From Bacteroidia bacterium (lineage in GTDB: Bacteria; Bacteroidota; Bacteroidia; SpSt-205), in contig BPGW01000003.1 of assembly GCA_026003235.1 (NCBI GenBank), positions 124,001 through 188,000 of the forward strand: a stretch of 64,000 nucleotides of DNA, in the 5' to 3' direction. Of this stretch, positions 46,761-56,001 are shown piece by piece. Every line of letters begins with the position of its first letter. Positions within the stretch are counted from its first letter, which is position 1. The notes under the pieces are model-generated. The model was not told the origin of the DNA, did not search any database, and was given only the letters and a program-made list of their open reading frames with translations. A program made the position numbers and the translations under genes.

Positions 46761-47366
46761 TGCAACTGGTGGGGCTGACAGGGGGTATGGGGGTGGGCAA
46801 AAGCTTCATTTTGCGTCTCCTGGAGGAGCAAGGGTACCCCGTGTACAAGGCGGATGAACGAGCTAAGCTGCTCATGGAGACTCGCCTGCGCCCTGCTATT
46901 GAAGCCCTGGCTGGCCCAGAGGCTTTTACGCCAGAAGGCCGCCTTGATAGGAAGTATCTCGGTGCCCGCGTTTTTGCTGAACCCGCCCTGCGAGAAGCCT
47001 TGAATAACCTGGTGCATCCTCATACTTACGCGGACTTCGTGGAGTGGGTCCAAGCGCAAGAGGAGAAAGGCCGTAAGGTTGTCTTTAAGGAGGCGGCTAT
47101 CACCCTGGAGACCGGCATGAAGAAAGGCCTTACCGCCTTGGTGGTGGTCTATGCGCCGCTGGCGGTGCGTCTCCAGCGCTTGAAAGCCCGCGATAACCTT
47201 CCTGAATCGGCTCTCCTGGCGCGGCTGCGCAGCCAGTGGCCCGAATGGAAAAAGCTCGCCCACGCCGACTTCGTCATCGTCAACGACGGGCTACCTCCCT
47301 CTCCAGCCCCAACTCCAGGCCCTGTTTCAAGTCTTACACCTTCCTTCTCCTCCCTACCTTTGCTGA
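46760..47366 (+). CDS. coaE: Dephospho-CoA kinase, C-terminus frameshifted
   Basis: Phosphorylates dephospho-CoA to CoA, the last step of CoA synthesis. P-loop GLTGGMGVGKSF at 5-16, the PVYKADERAK element, and HADFVIVNDG at the end of the core. As sequenced the frame goes on to 47440 with a Pro/Ser-rich tail unlike CoaE. One base shifted near 47285-47298, the next frame reads YLPLQPQLQALFQVLHLPSP and ends with TGA at 47364-47366, directly before the corA ATG. That gives about 201 aa, the normal length, and a normal C-terminal helix. So there is one extra base, either a sequencing error or a late mutation that leaves the catalytic core intact. Confidence 0.9.
47355..47362 (+). promoter_or_regulatory. 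TAnnTTTG -7 element for corA
   Basis: TACCTTTG, 4 bases before the ATG at 47367, inside the end of coaE. Confidence 0.55.
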
Positions 47367-48332
47367 ATGCTGCGGGCCTACCGCCTTGCCCCCTACGAAC
47401 AAAGAAAATGGGAAGCCCTCCAAGCCGTCAATCCCGATGAGCTCAAAGACTATCTTTGGATAGATATTTGCAGCGTAGAGCGAAAGGAGCTCAGGTATAT
47501 TGAAGATTCTTTTGGCATACGCTTTCCCTCCAAGCAGCAGGTGGAAGAAATTGAGACCAGTTCTCGCTATCACGAGGAAAACGGGTCTATGCTTCTAATC
47601 ATGCGGCTCATTGAGATCCAGCCTGAAAACGAAGGGTTAGCCCTTTACGAGCAGGACCTGAGCTTAATTTGGCAGCAAGATCGGATTTTCACTTACCGAG
47701 AGCGGGAAAGCCGGGTGTTTCAGGAGCTTGTTCGTCGGCTCAAGGGCAATACAGAGTCTGTAGATTCGTCTCTCAAGCTTCTTTTAGCGATTTTAGGGCA
47801 GATTGTAGATACCGACGCCGACAATATTGAGCTGATTTCTCAGTATATCTACCGGCTTTCCAATCGCCTGCGCGAAGCCGATTATGCAGCCCAGCAGCGC
47901 ATTATTCTACAGACGCAGCGCTTGCAAGAATTTCTCATCCGTTTGCGAGAAGGGCTTTTTGACATCCAGCGGGTGCTTTCGCTTATGATCCGGTCCCAGC
48001 GCCTAAGCGAACCCTACCGAGAAATCGTTCGCATCCTCCTCAAAGACATCTCTTCCCTCATAGACCACAATAACTTTAGCTTCCAACGACTTGAATCCCT
48101 TCAAAACACCATCCTTAGCCTCATCAACTTGGAACAAAACAGGATAATCAAGATATTCACCGTTATCACGGTGGTGTTTATGCCGCCTACGCTCATAGCT
48201 AGCGTTTATGGGATGAACTTTCGCTTTATGCCAGAGCTGGAGTGGAAGTATGGTTATCTCTTTGCGTGGGTTCTCATCGCTGCTTCTTCGCTCCTAACTT
48301 TACTGTACTTCCGAGCGCGGAAATGGTTGTAA
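47367..48332 (+). CDS. corA: CorA-type magnesium/divalent cation channel
   Basis: 321 aa. A large cytoplasmic alpha/beta funnel domain (1-255) with long coiled helices, then two C-terminal membrane helices; the first ends with the channel signature YGMNF (about residue 281-285), the Mg2+ selectivity filter. The loop after it (RFMPELEWKYGY) is the usual short acidic periplasmic loop, and the tail ends with basic RARKWL. Forms pentamers that import Mg2+ or Co2+. Overlaps the protease gene by 10 bases. Confidence 0.94.
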   Translation: MLRAYRLAPYEQRKWEALQAVNPDELKDYLWIDICSVERKELRYIEDSFGIRFPSKQQVEEIETSSRYHEENGSMLLIMRLIEIQPENEGLALYEQDLSLIWQQDRIFTYRERESRVFQELVRRLKGNTESVDSSLKLLLAILGQIVDTDADNIELISQYIYRLSNRLREADYAAQQRIILQTQRLQEFLIRLREGLFDIQRVLSLMIRSQRLSEPYREIVRILLKDISSLIDHNNFSFQRLESLQNTILSLINLEQNRIIKIFTVITVVFMPPTLIASVYGMNFRFMPELEWKYGYLFAWVLIAASSLLTLLYFRARKWL

Positions 48333-49465
48333 GAAGAGCGTACTGGGCTATTGTCTTGTGGGGGGTAGGGTGGGCTCAGCGGTATTGTCCGGTGGATAGG
48401 GCTTTTTTGAGACCCTTTCCTCCAGCTGTTTCTTGGCGGGAGGCGCTTACAGACACGCTGTGGGTGCCGGTCGTTTTTCATGTCATTAGTCAGGATAGCG
48501 CGGGGTGGTTACCTGCTTACCGGCTGGGTGATCAGCTGGCGGCGCTCAACCGCGATTACAAGGCGGCCGCTATCCAATTTTACCTGCCCCGCTACGGACC
48601 GCAAGGGGAACCCACTTGCGGGCTTACGTGGCATGTTTCCCCCTTAGGTAGGCACGATTGGACGACGGAGGAAGATACCCTCAAAAAGCTTTGCCTCTGG
48701 CCTCCAGACAGCTTCGTCAATATCTGGATAGTGGACGAGATGGTGCTGAGCACGGTTGGCTATGCACGGGCGCTTGGAGATACGGCCGGTATACCAGGCA
48801 TAGTCCTGGTGAAGTCGGTGGTAGGCAATCGTACAGGGGTCGCGCGTCCTTTTGATTGGGGGCGCACCGCCGTGCATGAGATGGGCCACGTCTTGAGCCT
48901 CTTGCATCCTTTTGAGGGGGGATGTGTGGGGACTACCCCGCAAACTTGCGCCATGGAGGGCGACGAAATTTGCGATACCCCTCCCCAGCGCCAACCCGCT
49001 TTCGGGTGTCCCCCTCTCACCACCAACACCTGCACCGAAATTCCCACTGACCTACCTGACCCTGTAGACAACTTCATGGGGTATGTGGATGACAGCTGCA
49101 TGGTGCGCTTTACGCCCGAGCAAACGCAGCGGATGCGCCTTTACCTGCAAGGGATAGGCGGCACACTCATCAGTCCTATCAACCAGCAACGGCGTGGGTG
49201 GGGTAGCTTGGCTGATTCGGCTTGTGGGGTGGTCTTGGGGCTGCCTAAGCCAGCCCCCTCTCCCCTTCGCTTCTGGCGGGAGGGAACCCTATGGCGCTTA
49301 GAGGGGCCTGAACCCATCGGCTGGGAAGTGTGGGATGCCTGGGGTAGGAAAATCACCGAGGGCACCACTCGGAGTTTTGATGAGCAGGTTTTGCCGGCGG
49401 GGCTGTATGTTTTGCGGGTGCATACGCCGGCCGGATTGTATACTATACGATGGTATAGGCTATGA
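48323..49465 (+). CDS. Secreted M43-family metalloprotease with T9SS-type tail
   Basis: 380 aa from ATG 48323. Signal peptide MVVRRAYWAIVLWGVGWAQ. The zinc site is the extended HEMGHVLSLLH with H185, E186, H189 and H195, and the Met-turn is in DNFMGYVDDSC; with the Cys pairs around CVGTTPQTC and CDTPPQRQPAFGC, this fits the pappalysin/ulilysin (M43B) group. Residues about 315-380 are a C-terminal sorting domain (WEVWDAWGRKITEGTTRSFD and LPAGLYVLRVHTPAG) for the T9SS. It is likely released or anchored at the cell surface after export through SprA. Overlaps sixA by 4 bases. Confidence 0.92.
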   Translation: MVVRRAYWAIVLWGVGWAQRYCPVDRAFLRPFPPAVSWREALTDTLWVPVVFHVISQDSAGWLPAYRLGDQLAALNRDYKAAAIQFYLPRYGPQGEPTCGLTWHVSPLGRHDWTTEEDTLKKLCLWPPDSFVNIWIVDEMVLSTVGYARALGDTAGIPGIVLVKSVVGNRTGVARPFDWGRTAVHEMGHVLSLLHPFEGGCVGTTPQTCAMEGDEICDTPPQRQPAFGCPPLTTNTCTEIPTDLPDPVDNFMGYVDDSCMVRFTPEQTQRMRLYLQGIGGTLISPINQQRRGWGSLADSACGVVLGLPKPAPSPLRFWREGTLWRLEGPEPIGWEVWDAWGRKITEGTTRSFDEQVLPAGLYVLRVHTPAGLYTIRWYRL

Positions 49466-49944
49466 AGGTGATTGTGCTGGTACGGCATGGCAAGTCGGAT
49501 TGGGACTTCTTAGGCGTGTCGGATTTTAACCGGCCGCTCAGCGAACGGGGCATCCGAGATGTGCTTGCGCAAGGGCAAGCTCTCCTCAGGGAAGGCTATC
49601 GGCCTGATTACATTCTCACCAGTCCGGCGATTCGGGCTTGGCACACAGCGCATCTGCTGGCCCAGGTAAGCTCCCTTTCTCACGAGGCCGTCAAGCCCGA
49701 TATGGGCTTTTACCGAGAAGACCGCGAGGCTATAGAGGCCGCCCTCAGCCAGCTGCCCGAAGAGGTCTCTACTGTTCTGCTGGTGGGGCACAATCCCCTA
49801 TGGAGTGAGGTAGCCAGCGCTTGGAGCGGCGAACCCCTTGAGCTGGCCACCAGCGAGATGGTGGGGTGGGGGTGGACCGGAACCTGGGCGGAGTTTGAGG
49901 CGCGCCAGCTCAAGAGACTTTTTTACCTGCGACGAACCGGATAG
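49462..49944 (+). CDS. sixA: SixA-type histidine phosphatase
   Basis: 160 aa, histidine phosphatase superfamily. The catalytic RHG motif is at residues 8-10 (LVRHGKSDW), with the second Arg in SPAIRAWHTA and the second His in VLLVGHNPLW. The small size and LVRHGKSDWD opening place it with SixA phosphohistidine phosphatases, which act on HPt domains or nitrogen-PTS proteins. Last gene of the plus-strand run; its end overlaps the convergent gene at 49923 by 22 bases. Confidence 0.9.
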   Translation: MKVIVLVRHGKSDWDFLGVSDFNRPLSERGIRDVLAQGQALLREGYRPDYILTSPAIRAWHTAHLLAQVSSLSHEAVKPDMGFYREDREAIEAALSQLPEEVSTVLLVGHNPLWSEVASAWSGEPLELATSEMVGWGWTGTWAEFEARQLKRLFYLRRTG

Positions 49945-50657
49945 TAAGCCTGGTAGCGGAGTTCTTCGCCCTGGTACAGAAAAACGCCTATCAGGTAAGA
50001 TCCGCGGGGTAGCTCGGTAATGCCCCAGGACAAAGCATACTTTTCCAGCGGAGCGGAAGTCTGGAGGGTAAATCGTTTTTCCACGATGGAGAGGTAGCGA
50101 GTGAGCTCGGGCAAGGAAGATTCGGCTTGGTAGAGGGCGGCTTGACCCAAGTACGTGCCTGGCTCAATAGCCAGTAGGAGGTGTTGAGCGGCCGTAAGCG
50201 TTGCGAGGTGGCCTCCTGGTCCTTCTTCAGAGACTAAAAGCGACCAGCTTTCCTTGTGGGGGGGCAAGGCCCCCTGCTGGTAAAAAAGCTGTTGACGCTC
50301 CCTATCCCACACCTCTACCTCCCACTTTGTGCTCTCAGGCATTGGCGCATAGCCCCATAATAGGTAGTTTGGGGTAAGGGGCTTTTCGTCGGTGGTGCTG
50401 GAAAATAGGAGTCGGGCTTTCCGGTACACTCGGAGCCGCAAAGAGTCCCGCAAAATCAGCGTCACCTCATACGCGCCGGAGCAGACGGAATCGGCTTGGA
50501 CGAAAGCCCCAGGCGAGAAAAACAGCGCAATCAGCAAGGTATCGCGGCTCACCAAGAACCGCACTTCACACGGGTTCTGCCCACAGGTCGTACTCGGTAG
50601 CATCCACCACCCGAACAGGGTGAAAATGCCCCACCGAGAGGCGATGTTCCGGATCAT
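49923..50657 (-). CDS. Secreted protein of unknown function
   Basis: 244 aa from ATG 50657. A signal peptide is formed by MIRNIASRWGIFTLFGWWML then PSTTCGQ. The mature part alternates beta-like stretches (YEVTLILRDSLRLRVYRKA, KWEVEVWDRERQQLFYQQG), ending with RGSYLIGVFLYQGEELRYQA. This looks like an envelope beta-sandwich protein. It overlaps rimO by 92 bases in another frame; the later ATG at 50603 would reduce the overlap to 38 bases but would lose most of the signal peptide. Last gene of the ten-gene minus-strand chain. Confidence 0.7.
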   Translation of the reverse strand: MIRNIASRWGIFTLFGWWMLPSTTCGQNPCEVRFLVSRDTLLIALFFSPGAFVQADSVCSGAYEVTLILRDSLRLRVYRKARLLFSSTTDEKPLTPNYLLWGYAPMPESTKWEVEVWDRERQQLFYQQGALPPHKESWSLLVSEEGPGGHLATLTAAQHLLLAIEPGTYLGQAALYQAESSLPELTRYLSIVEKRFTLQTSAPLEKYALSWGITELPRGSYLIGVFLYQGEELRYQAYYPVRRR

Positions 50658-51864
50658 GGACATAGACGAGGTTGTCTACTTCAAGGGCGTCGTAGGGCGT
50701 ACGGCCTACGGCCAGGTCGCCTTGCCGTTCATCCACCAGGATGGGCAGGGTGCGTCCAATCTGCTGGGCGTTCCACTCGTAGGAGACGCGCTGCTGCAGA
50801 GCCATAAGCGCTTGGTATCGTTGTTTTTTCACGCGACGCGGCACATCATCGGCGTAGGTGTAACTGTGCGTGCCTTCTTCATGGGAGTAGAGGAAGGCCC
50901 CTACCCGTTCCAGTCGGTAGGTTTGGAGGAACTCCAGCAGCTCTTGGAAGTGGGCTTCGGTTTCGCCGGGGAAGCCCACGATGAAAGTAGAGCGCAGCAC
51001 GATGCCGGGCACTTTTTCGCGGATAGTCTGGAGGAGGGCCTCGGTGCGGGCGCGGGAGAGGCCTCGGCGCATTCGTCGCAGGATAGGGTCAGCGATATGT
51101 TGGAGAGGTAGGTCTAAGTACTTGCAGATGGCGGGGGCTTCTCGGATGATGTCCAGCACTTCCAGGGGGAACCCTGCCGGGTAGGCGTAGTGGAGCCGTA
51201 GCCACCCTATGCCGGGGAGCTGAGCCAGGGCCTCCAACAAGTCGGCCAGCCGCCGTTTGCCGTACAGATCTAAGCCGTAATAAGTCAGGTCCTGCGCAAT
51301 GAGGCTGATTTCTCGTACCCCTTCATCTATCAGGCGGCGGGCTTCCTCCAGGATGTCGGGGAGGGGACGTGACTGGTGCGGCCCGCGCATAAGGGGTATA
51401 GCACAAAAGCTGCACTTGCGATTACACCCTTCGGAGATCTTGAGGTAAGCGTGATGGGGGTATCCTAAGCGGCGGCGCTCGCCCACAAGGTAGCGCCGAA
51501 GGTCCCCTTGAAGCACCTCAACAAGCTGGTCAAATTCTGCTTGGGTATAGAAGCCATCCACTTCAGGCAGCTCGGCTTGGAGCGTGGGTCGGTCTCGCCC
51601 TACCAAGCATCCTACCACGTACAGGCGCTGAATACGGCCAGCTTCTTTCTCGCGCACGTAGTGCAGGATCGCCTCCACCGATTCTTTTTTGGCGCGGTCT
51701 ATGAAGCCGCATGTGTTGAGTACGACGATGTCTGCGGACTCCAGGTCGGTGCTATGGGTGAGGGTGTAGGCCGTTTCCAGGGCGGCGGCCAGCCGCTCCG
51801 AGTCAAAGGCGTTCTTGCTGCAGCCTAACGTGGTGATGTGTAGCTTTAAGGGGCGCGTATGCAT
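50566..51864 (-). CDS. rimO: Ribosomal protein S12 methylthiotransferase RimO
   Basis: 432 aa. MTTase N-terminal domain with its three cluster cysteines (TTLGCSKNAFDSE, VVLNTCGFIDRAKKE and VVGCLVGR), the radical SAM motif CNRKCSFC in SEGCNRKCSFCAIPLMRG, and a C-terminal TRAM domain (RTLPILVDERQG). RimO adds a methylthio group to Asp of ribosomal protein S12 using two 4Fe-4S clusters. Begins 1 base after the PBP2 stop. Confidence 0.96.
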   Translation of the reverse strand: MHTRPLKLHITTLGCSKNAFDSERLAAALETAYTLTHSTDLESADIVVLNTCGFIDRAKKESVEAILHYVREKEAGRIQRLYVVGCLVGRDRPTLQAELPEVDGFYTQAEFDQLVEVLQGDLRRYLVGERRRLGYPHHAYLKISEGCNRKCSFCAIPLMRGPHQSRPLPDILEEARRLIDEGVREISLIAQDLTYYGLDLYGKRRLADLLEALAQLPGIGWLRLHYAYPAGFPLEVLDIIREAPAICKYLDLPLQHIADPILRRMRRGLSRARTEALLQTIREKVPGIVLRSTFIVGFPGETEAHFQELLEFLQTYRLERVGAFLYSHEEGTHSYTYADDVPRRVKKQRYQALMALQQRVSYEWNAQQIGRTLPILVDERQGDLAVGRTPYDALEVDNLVYVHDPEHRLSVGHFHPVRVVDATEYDLWAEPV

Positions 51865-51865
51865 A

Positions 51866-53689
51866 TCAGGGCGTAACGAGAGCGGTGTTTTTGACGTAGG
51901 CCAGGAGCTGGGGACGAGACACCTGGCCGGTGAGGTACTTTTCCACCACCAGGCTGGCGATAGGGGCGGCCCAGCTGGCTCCCCATCCGCCGTTCTCTAC
52001 GATCACGGCCAGAGCGATTTTGGGGTTGTCATACGGCGCAAACCCCACGAAGACAGAGTGGTCCGCTCCATGCGGGTTTTGGGCTGTACCTGTTTTGCCG
52101 CACAGACCTAAGCCCGGCACATACGCCGTGTAGCCGGTGCCCGCTTCCACGGCCAGGCGCATACCCTCTATGATCGCGTCAAAGTACCTTCTGTCTATCG
52201 GTGCCCACAAGGTATCAAAGTACGTCACCTGTTTGTGGGGCTGAAGGTATACATAGCGAAGGAAGTGCGGCTGGATGTAATAACCCCGATTAGCAATGAG
52301 GCACATGGTATTGGCCATCTGCAGGGGGGTCATGAGCACTTCACCTTGGCCGATGCTATTGCTGAGGATGGTGAAAGCGTTCCACCGCTTTTTGCCGTAA
52401 ATGCGGTCGTAAGCGTCAGGTTTAGGGAGATTGCCGGGCTTTTCGCCGGGGATATCCACACCTAAGCGTCGGCCTACGCCCAAGTAGAGCAGGTATTCGC
52501 GCCATTGCTGATAGGCTTTGTACACCGATTCATACTTGGGGTGGTGGAGGAGGTCCACGAAAACCGAAGCAAAATAGGCGTTGCAGGAATGCTGAATCGC
52601 TCCGACCAGATCCAGAGGGGCCGGATGCGCATGACAAGCGGGCTTACCTTGGTTACGGACAAAGCCTCCTGCGCAAGGATACACGGCGGCAGGTGTGAGG
52701 GTACTCTCCTGGAGGGCAATGAGGGCATTGAGGAGCTTGAAAGTAGAGCCGGGCGGGTAAAGCCCCTGAATGGCCCGGTTGTAGAGAGGTAAGTGAGGGG
52801 CTTTATTTAGCTTGGCCCATTCCACGCTGACATTTTCTCCGGCGAGGCGATTGGGGTCGTAGGTAGGCGAGCTTACCGCGCATAAGATTTCCCCCGTAGA
52901 GGGTTCTATAGCCACGAGGGCCCCGACTTTTCCATAGAAGAGGCTCTCGGCGAATTGTTGGAGCTCGGCGTCTACGGTGAGCACCAAGTCCAAGCCGCGT
53001 ACAGGAGGGATGTCGTGTTTTCCCTCTTGGTAGGGGTACAATTCCCGGCCCCAGGCGTCCACTACGACGAAGCGGTAGCCTTTCCGACCTGCAAGCAGGG
53101 ATTCGTACTGCCTTTCTATGCCCGAGCGGCCAATAAGGTTGCCTAAAGTGTATTTACCTGGGGCAGCGGCGATCTCGGCTGGCGTGACTTCGTTGAGATA
53201 GCCCAGAAAAGCGGCACCGGCAGAGTAAATGTAGCGGCGGGTATTCAGCACCTGAGCGGAAAAACCGGTTTGGCACCACTGATTTTCCAATAAGGGGGCA
53301 TACCGCGCAAGCGACACGTAGCGGGCGATGAGGCTGGGCTTGGTTCGGCTGTATTGGTGAGCTTGGGTTAGCCTTTGGGCTAAGATCGGAAGGGGGATTT
53401 GGAGCCACTGAGCCAGAGCGAGGGTGTCCAATCGGGAGGCTTCCTTCGGGGTGAAAAACACGTTGAAGAAAGGCACGTTGGAGACCCATAGCCGTTCTTT
53501 GCGGTCGCGTAGGGTGCCCCGAGGGGGAATCACCTCCACTTGTCGGATGGTGTTGCGTTCAGCTTGCTGGCGCAGCTCAAGGGAAGCCAGTTGGAGCTGG
53601 GCGGCGCGAGCCGCCAGCAGCGCTAACGCCAGCCCCAAGAGGATAAGCCCGTGCCAGCGTCGGGCAGCGTACCGCTCAGCGTCGCGCAT
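51866..53689 (-). CDS. mrdA: Penicillin-binding protein 2 (cell elongation transpeptidase)
   Basis: 607 aa from ATG 53689. N-terminal membrane helix (about 14-33), the PBP dimerisation region with VIPPRGTLRDRKERLW, and the transpeptidase domain with the active Ser in YPPGSTFKLLNA (SxxK), SCN in QHSCNAYFAS and KTG in LCGKTGTAQNP. It cross-links peptidoglycan during elongation with RodA and MreBCD. Gene order mreB-mreC-mreD-mrdA is the usual elongasome cluster; rodA is not next. An ATG 24 bases earlier (53713) is possible but lies deeper in mreD. Confidence 0.96.
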   Translation of the reverse strand: MRDAERYAARRWHGLILLGLALALLAARAAQLQLASLELRQQAERNTIRQVEVIPPRGTLRDRKERLWVSNVPFFNVFFTPKEASRLDTLALAQWLQIPLPILAQRLTQAHQYSRTKPSLIARYVSLARYAPLLENQWCQTGFSAQVLNTRRYIYSAGAAFLGYLNEVTPAEIAAAPGKYTLGNLIGRSGIERQYESLLAGRKGYRFVVVDAWGRELYPYQEGKHDIPPVRGLDLVLTVDAELQQFAESLFYGKVGALVAIEPSTGEILCAVSSPTYDPNRLAGENVSVEWAKLNKAPHLPLYNRAIQGLYPPGSTFKLLNALIALQESTLTPAAVYPCAGGFVRNQGKPACHAHPAPLDLVGAIQHSCNAYFASVFVDLLHHPKYESVYKAYQQWREYLLYLGVGRRLGVDIPGEKPGNLPKPDAYDRIYGKKRWNAFTILSNSIGQGEVLMTPLQMANTMCLIANRGYYIQPHFLRYVYLQPHKQVTYFDTLWAPIDRRYFDAIIEGMRLAVEAGTGYTAYVPGLGLCGKTGTAQNPHGADHSVFVGFAPYDNPKIALAVIVENGGWGASWAAPIASLVVEKYLTGQVSRPQLLAYVKNTALVTP

Positions 53690-54188
53690 GTCGGCGGCGA
53701 AGAATAAGCTCAAAGATACTCCATTCCCACAGAAAAGAGTAAAGGCTACTCAAAGCGATTACGAGCAGGGTGCGGTTAGAGAGCTCCCACATGGCCAAGG
53801 GAAAGTAGCCCAAAAGATAAACCAGGGTCAAAGGGAAGGCGTAGACGAAAAACTCGGTAGAAGACAGCTCGCTCAGGGAAAAGGAAGCCTCTTCGGCCTG
53901 GGTGGGGAAGGGGCGTAGTAGATGCAGCCATCGCCGACGCAAGGCCCATACCCACAGTCCACAAAAGGTATGCAGACCCCAGGGAGGGCTAATAAGGTCC
54001 AGCAAAACGCCAAAGGCTACGCTGACCAGAAGGGTAACCTCTGCACCCCAACGAAACGGCAAACTGAGCCAAAAAAGGACATAAGGCAGAGGCCAAGCTA
54101 CCTCCGGGATGGCTAAAGCCGGTGCCATCACGCCTTGCCACACCAGTAGGCCAACCCCCAAGAAGGCCACCTCAAGCCCTTCGCTCAT
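53676..54188 (-). CDS. mreD: Rod-shape determining protein MreD
   Basis: 170 aa, mostly hydrophobic, with about five to six membrane helices (ALAIPEVAWPLPYVLFWLSL; VTLLVSVAFGVLLDLISPPW). The sequence LLDLISPPWGLHTFCGL matches the conserved DxxxxxxxG-H region of MreD. Overlaps mreC by 4 bases and PBP2 by 14. Part of the elongasome that fixes rod shape. Confidence 0.9.
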   Translation of the reverse strand: MSEGLEVAFLGVGLLVWQGVMAPALAIPEVAWPLPYVLFWLSLPFRWGAEVTLLVSVAFGVLLDLISPPWGLHTFCGLWVWALRRRWLHLLRPFPTQAEEASFSLSELSSTEFFVYAFPLTLVYLLGYFPLAMWELSNRTLLVIALSSLYSFLWEWSIFELILRRRHARR

Positions 54189-54976
54189 GACGGCACTAGA
54201 ACGTATACCGACCCTAACCGATGCCAGTCTACGTAGGTACGCAGCTTGAGGGCATGGAACCCTCTGGAAAAATCGGTCTGGACTTCTTCAATCCGGCCTA
54301 TACGCAAGCCAGGGGGGAAGAGGGTACTGGGACCGGTCCAGACGTCGTCGCCCTTTTGCACGGTCACATACAGCGGGATGTACTCCAGCTGAAGCTGATT
54401 GTAGATGGGCTCGGTCCAGGAGGTAACGCCCAAAACCTGTTCACGAGCCAGTTGGGCTGTGATGTGCACTTCGGAGTGAAAAAGAGGATACACCACGCTG
54501 TAAGTAGCGGTCGTTTCGGCCACGATGCCCAGGATGCCTGTGGCGGTGATGACCCCTAACCCTGGGTAAAGGCCTGCCTTGCCCCCCTTGTCAAGCAGGA
54601 CAATATTATGCCGGGCTTGGAAAGTTTGGTATATCACCTCCGCGGGCACCAGACGATAGGGGCGAGTAGCGGAGAAATCCCCCCAGGCTCCTACGGGAAA
54701 AGCCACCGGCCCTTCTGCGCAAGCCACTTCGCTTAGCTTGCTGAGAAGTTCGCTGTTGAGTTGATGGAGGGCTTCTACTTCAGCCAGGGCTATCCAGGGG
54801 CGTCGCAGCCAGTGAAAAAAATGGTGGATAGTCGCGGTAGCCCTAAGCAGCCAGCGACTTACGGTTTGATGAGGGGTAGGGGTGTGCCGAAAGTAGAGAA
54901 CCAGGGCCAGCATCTGAAAGAGTAGCCATAAAAAAGGCGCTCTGAGGAAAAACCGCAGCCAGACCGGTATAGGCAC
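54185..54976 (-). CDS. mreC: Rod-shape determining protein MreC
   Basis: 263 aa. A membrane helix at about 11-30, a coiled coil (about 55-90, IALAEVEALHQLNSELLSKL), then the periplasmic beta domain (NIVLLDKGGKAGLYPGLGVI; GILGIVAETTATYSVVYPLF). MreC links cytoplasmic MreB to the peptidoglycan synthases. It starts right after mreB ends, with no spacer. Confidence 0.94.
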   Translation of the reverse strand: MPIPVWLRFFLRAPFLWLLFQMLALVLYFRHTPTPHQTVSRWLLRATATIHHFFHWLRRPWIALAEVEALHQLNSELLSKLSEVACAEGPVAFPVGAWGDFSATRPYRLVPAEVIYQTFQARHNIVLLDKGGKAGLYPGLGVITATGILGIVAETTATYSVVYPLFHSEVHITAQLAREQVLGVTSWTEPIYNQLQLEYIPLYVTVQKGDDVWTGPSTLFPPGLRIGRIEEVQTDFSRGFHALKLRTYVDWHRLGSVYVLVPS

Positions 54977-55999
54977 CTACCTTTTGACGAGGAGGAATTG
55001 GAAGCGGTTCAGGTTGCGCAGAGCGTAGCTTGTGCCTTTGGCCACGGCCCGCAGCGGGTCGTCAGCGATGCAGACGGGGAGATGGGTTTGCTGAGCGATG
55101 CGCTGGTCTAGGCCACGCAGGAGCGATCCTCCGCCAGCCATGTGGATGCCTCGGTCTACAAGGTCCGCCGCTAGAGCTGGGGGGGTATCACCCAGCGCTT
55201 GCATCACCGCCTCCAGAATCTTGGAAATGGATTTGTCCAGGGCGTTGACCACTTCCCTATAGGAGATCTGCAGCGTGCGCGGGATACCTGTCATGATGTC
55301 TTTTCCCCGCACGGTCATGGCAGGGGGGGGATCGGCGATGTTGGCAAGGGCCGCGCCAATCTCAATTTTGATCTGTTCTGCGATGCGTTCGCCAATCTGG
55401 AGGTTGTGCTGCCGGCGAATGTACTCCACGATGTCGGCATTCAGCTCATCGCCCGCGGTGCGGATGCTGCGGTCACATACGATGCCCCCCAGGGCGATCA
55501 CCGCGATTTCGGTGGTGCCGCCTCCGATGTCTATGATCATGTTGCCTTCGGGGGCTTCGACGTCCAGCTCCATGCCCAGAGCTGCCGCCATGGGTTCGTG
55601 AATCAAATACACTTCGCGGGCTCCGGCGCGTTCGGCTGAGTCTCGCACAGCTCTTTCCTCTACTTCGGTGATGCCGCTCGGTATGCACACCATGAGGCGA
55701 AGGTTGGGTTTGAGTAAACGCCGGCTGCCAGGTATCTTGGAGAGGAAGCTGCGCAGCATAACCTCCGCCATGGCGAAGTCCGCTATGACCCCGTCCCGCA
55801 GCGGCCGAATCGTCTCAATATTCTTGTAAGCCTTCTCATGCATGAGCAAGGCTTCGTGGCCGACGGCAATCACACGGTTTTTATGGCGGTCTATCGCCAC
55901 GCAGGAGGGCTCATCAATGACCACCTCCCCATCCACCATGATCACGGTGTTGGCGGTGCCCAGGTCTATAGCGATATCTTGACGGAGCAGGGGAAACAT
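54977..55999 (-). CDS. mreB: Rod-shape determining protein MreB (actin-like)
   Basis: 340 aa from ATG 55999. Actin fold: phosphate 1 loop DIAIDLGTANTVIMVDG, phosphate 2 loop MIIDIGGGTTEIAVIALGGI, adenosine motif GIHMAGGGSLLRGLDQRI. Directs cell elongation under the inner membrane. The start is 2 bases after the purH stop; the longer frame to 56041 is inside purH. Confidence 0.97.
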   Translation of the reverse strand: MFPLLRQDIAIDLGTANTVIMVDGEVVIDEPSCVAIDRHKNRVIAVGHEALLMHEKAYKNIETIRPLRDGVIADFAMAEVMLRSFLSKIPGSRRLLKPNLRLMVCIPSGITEVEERAVRDSAERAGAREVYLIHEPMAAALGMELDVEAPEGNMIIDIGGGTTEIAVIALGGIVCDRSIRTAGDELNADIVEYIRRQHNLQIGERIAEQIKIEIGAALANIADPPPAMTVRGKDIMTGIPRTLQISYREVVNALDKSISKILEAVMQALGDTPPALAADLVDRGIHMAGGGSLLRGLDQRIAQQTHLPVCIADDPLRAVAKGTSYALRNLNRFQFLLVKR

Positions 56000-56001
56000 A
56001 C

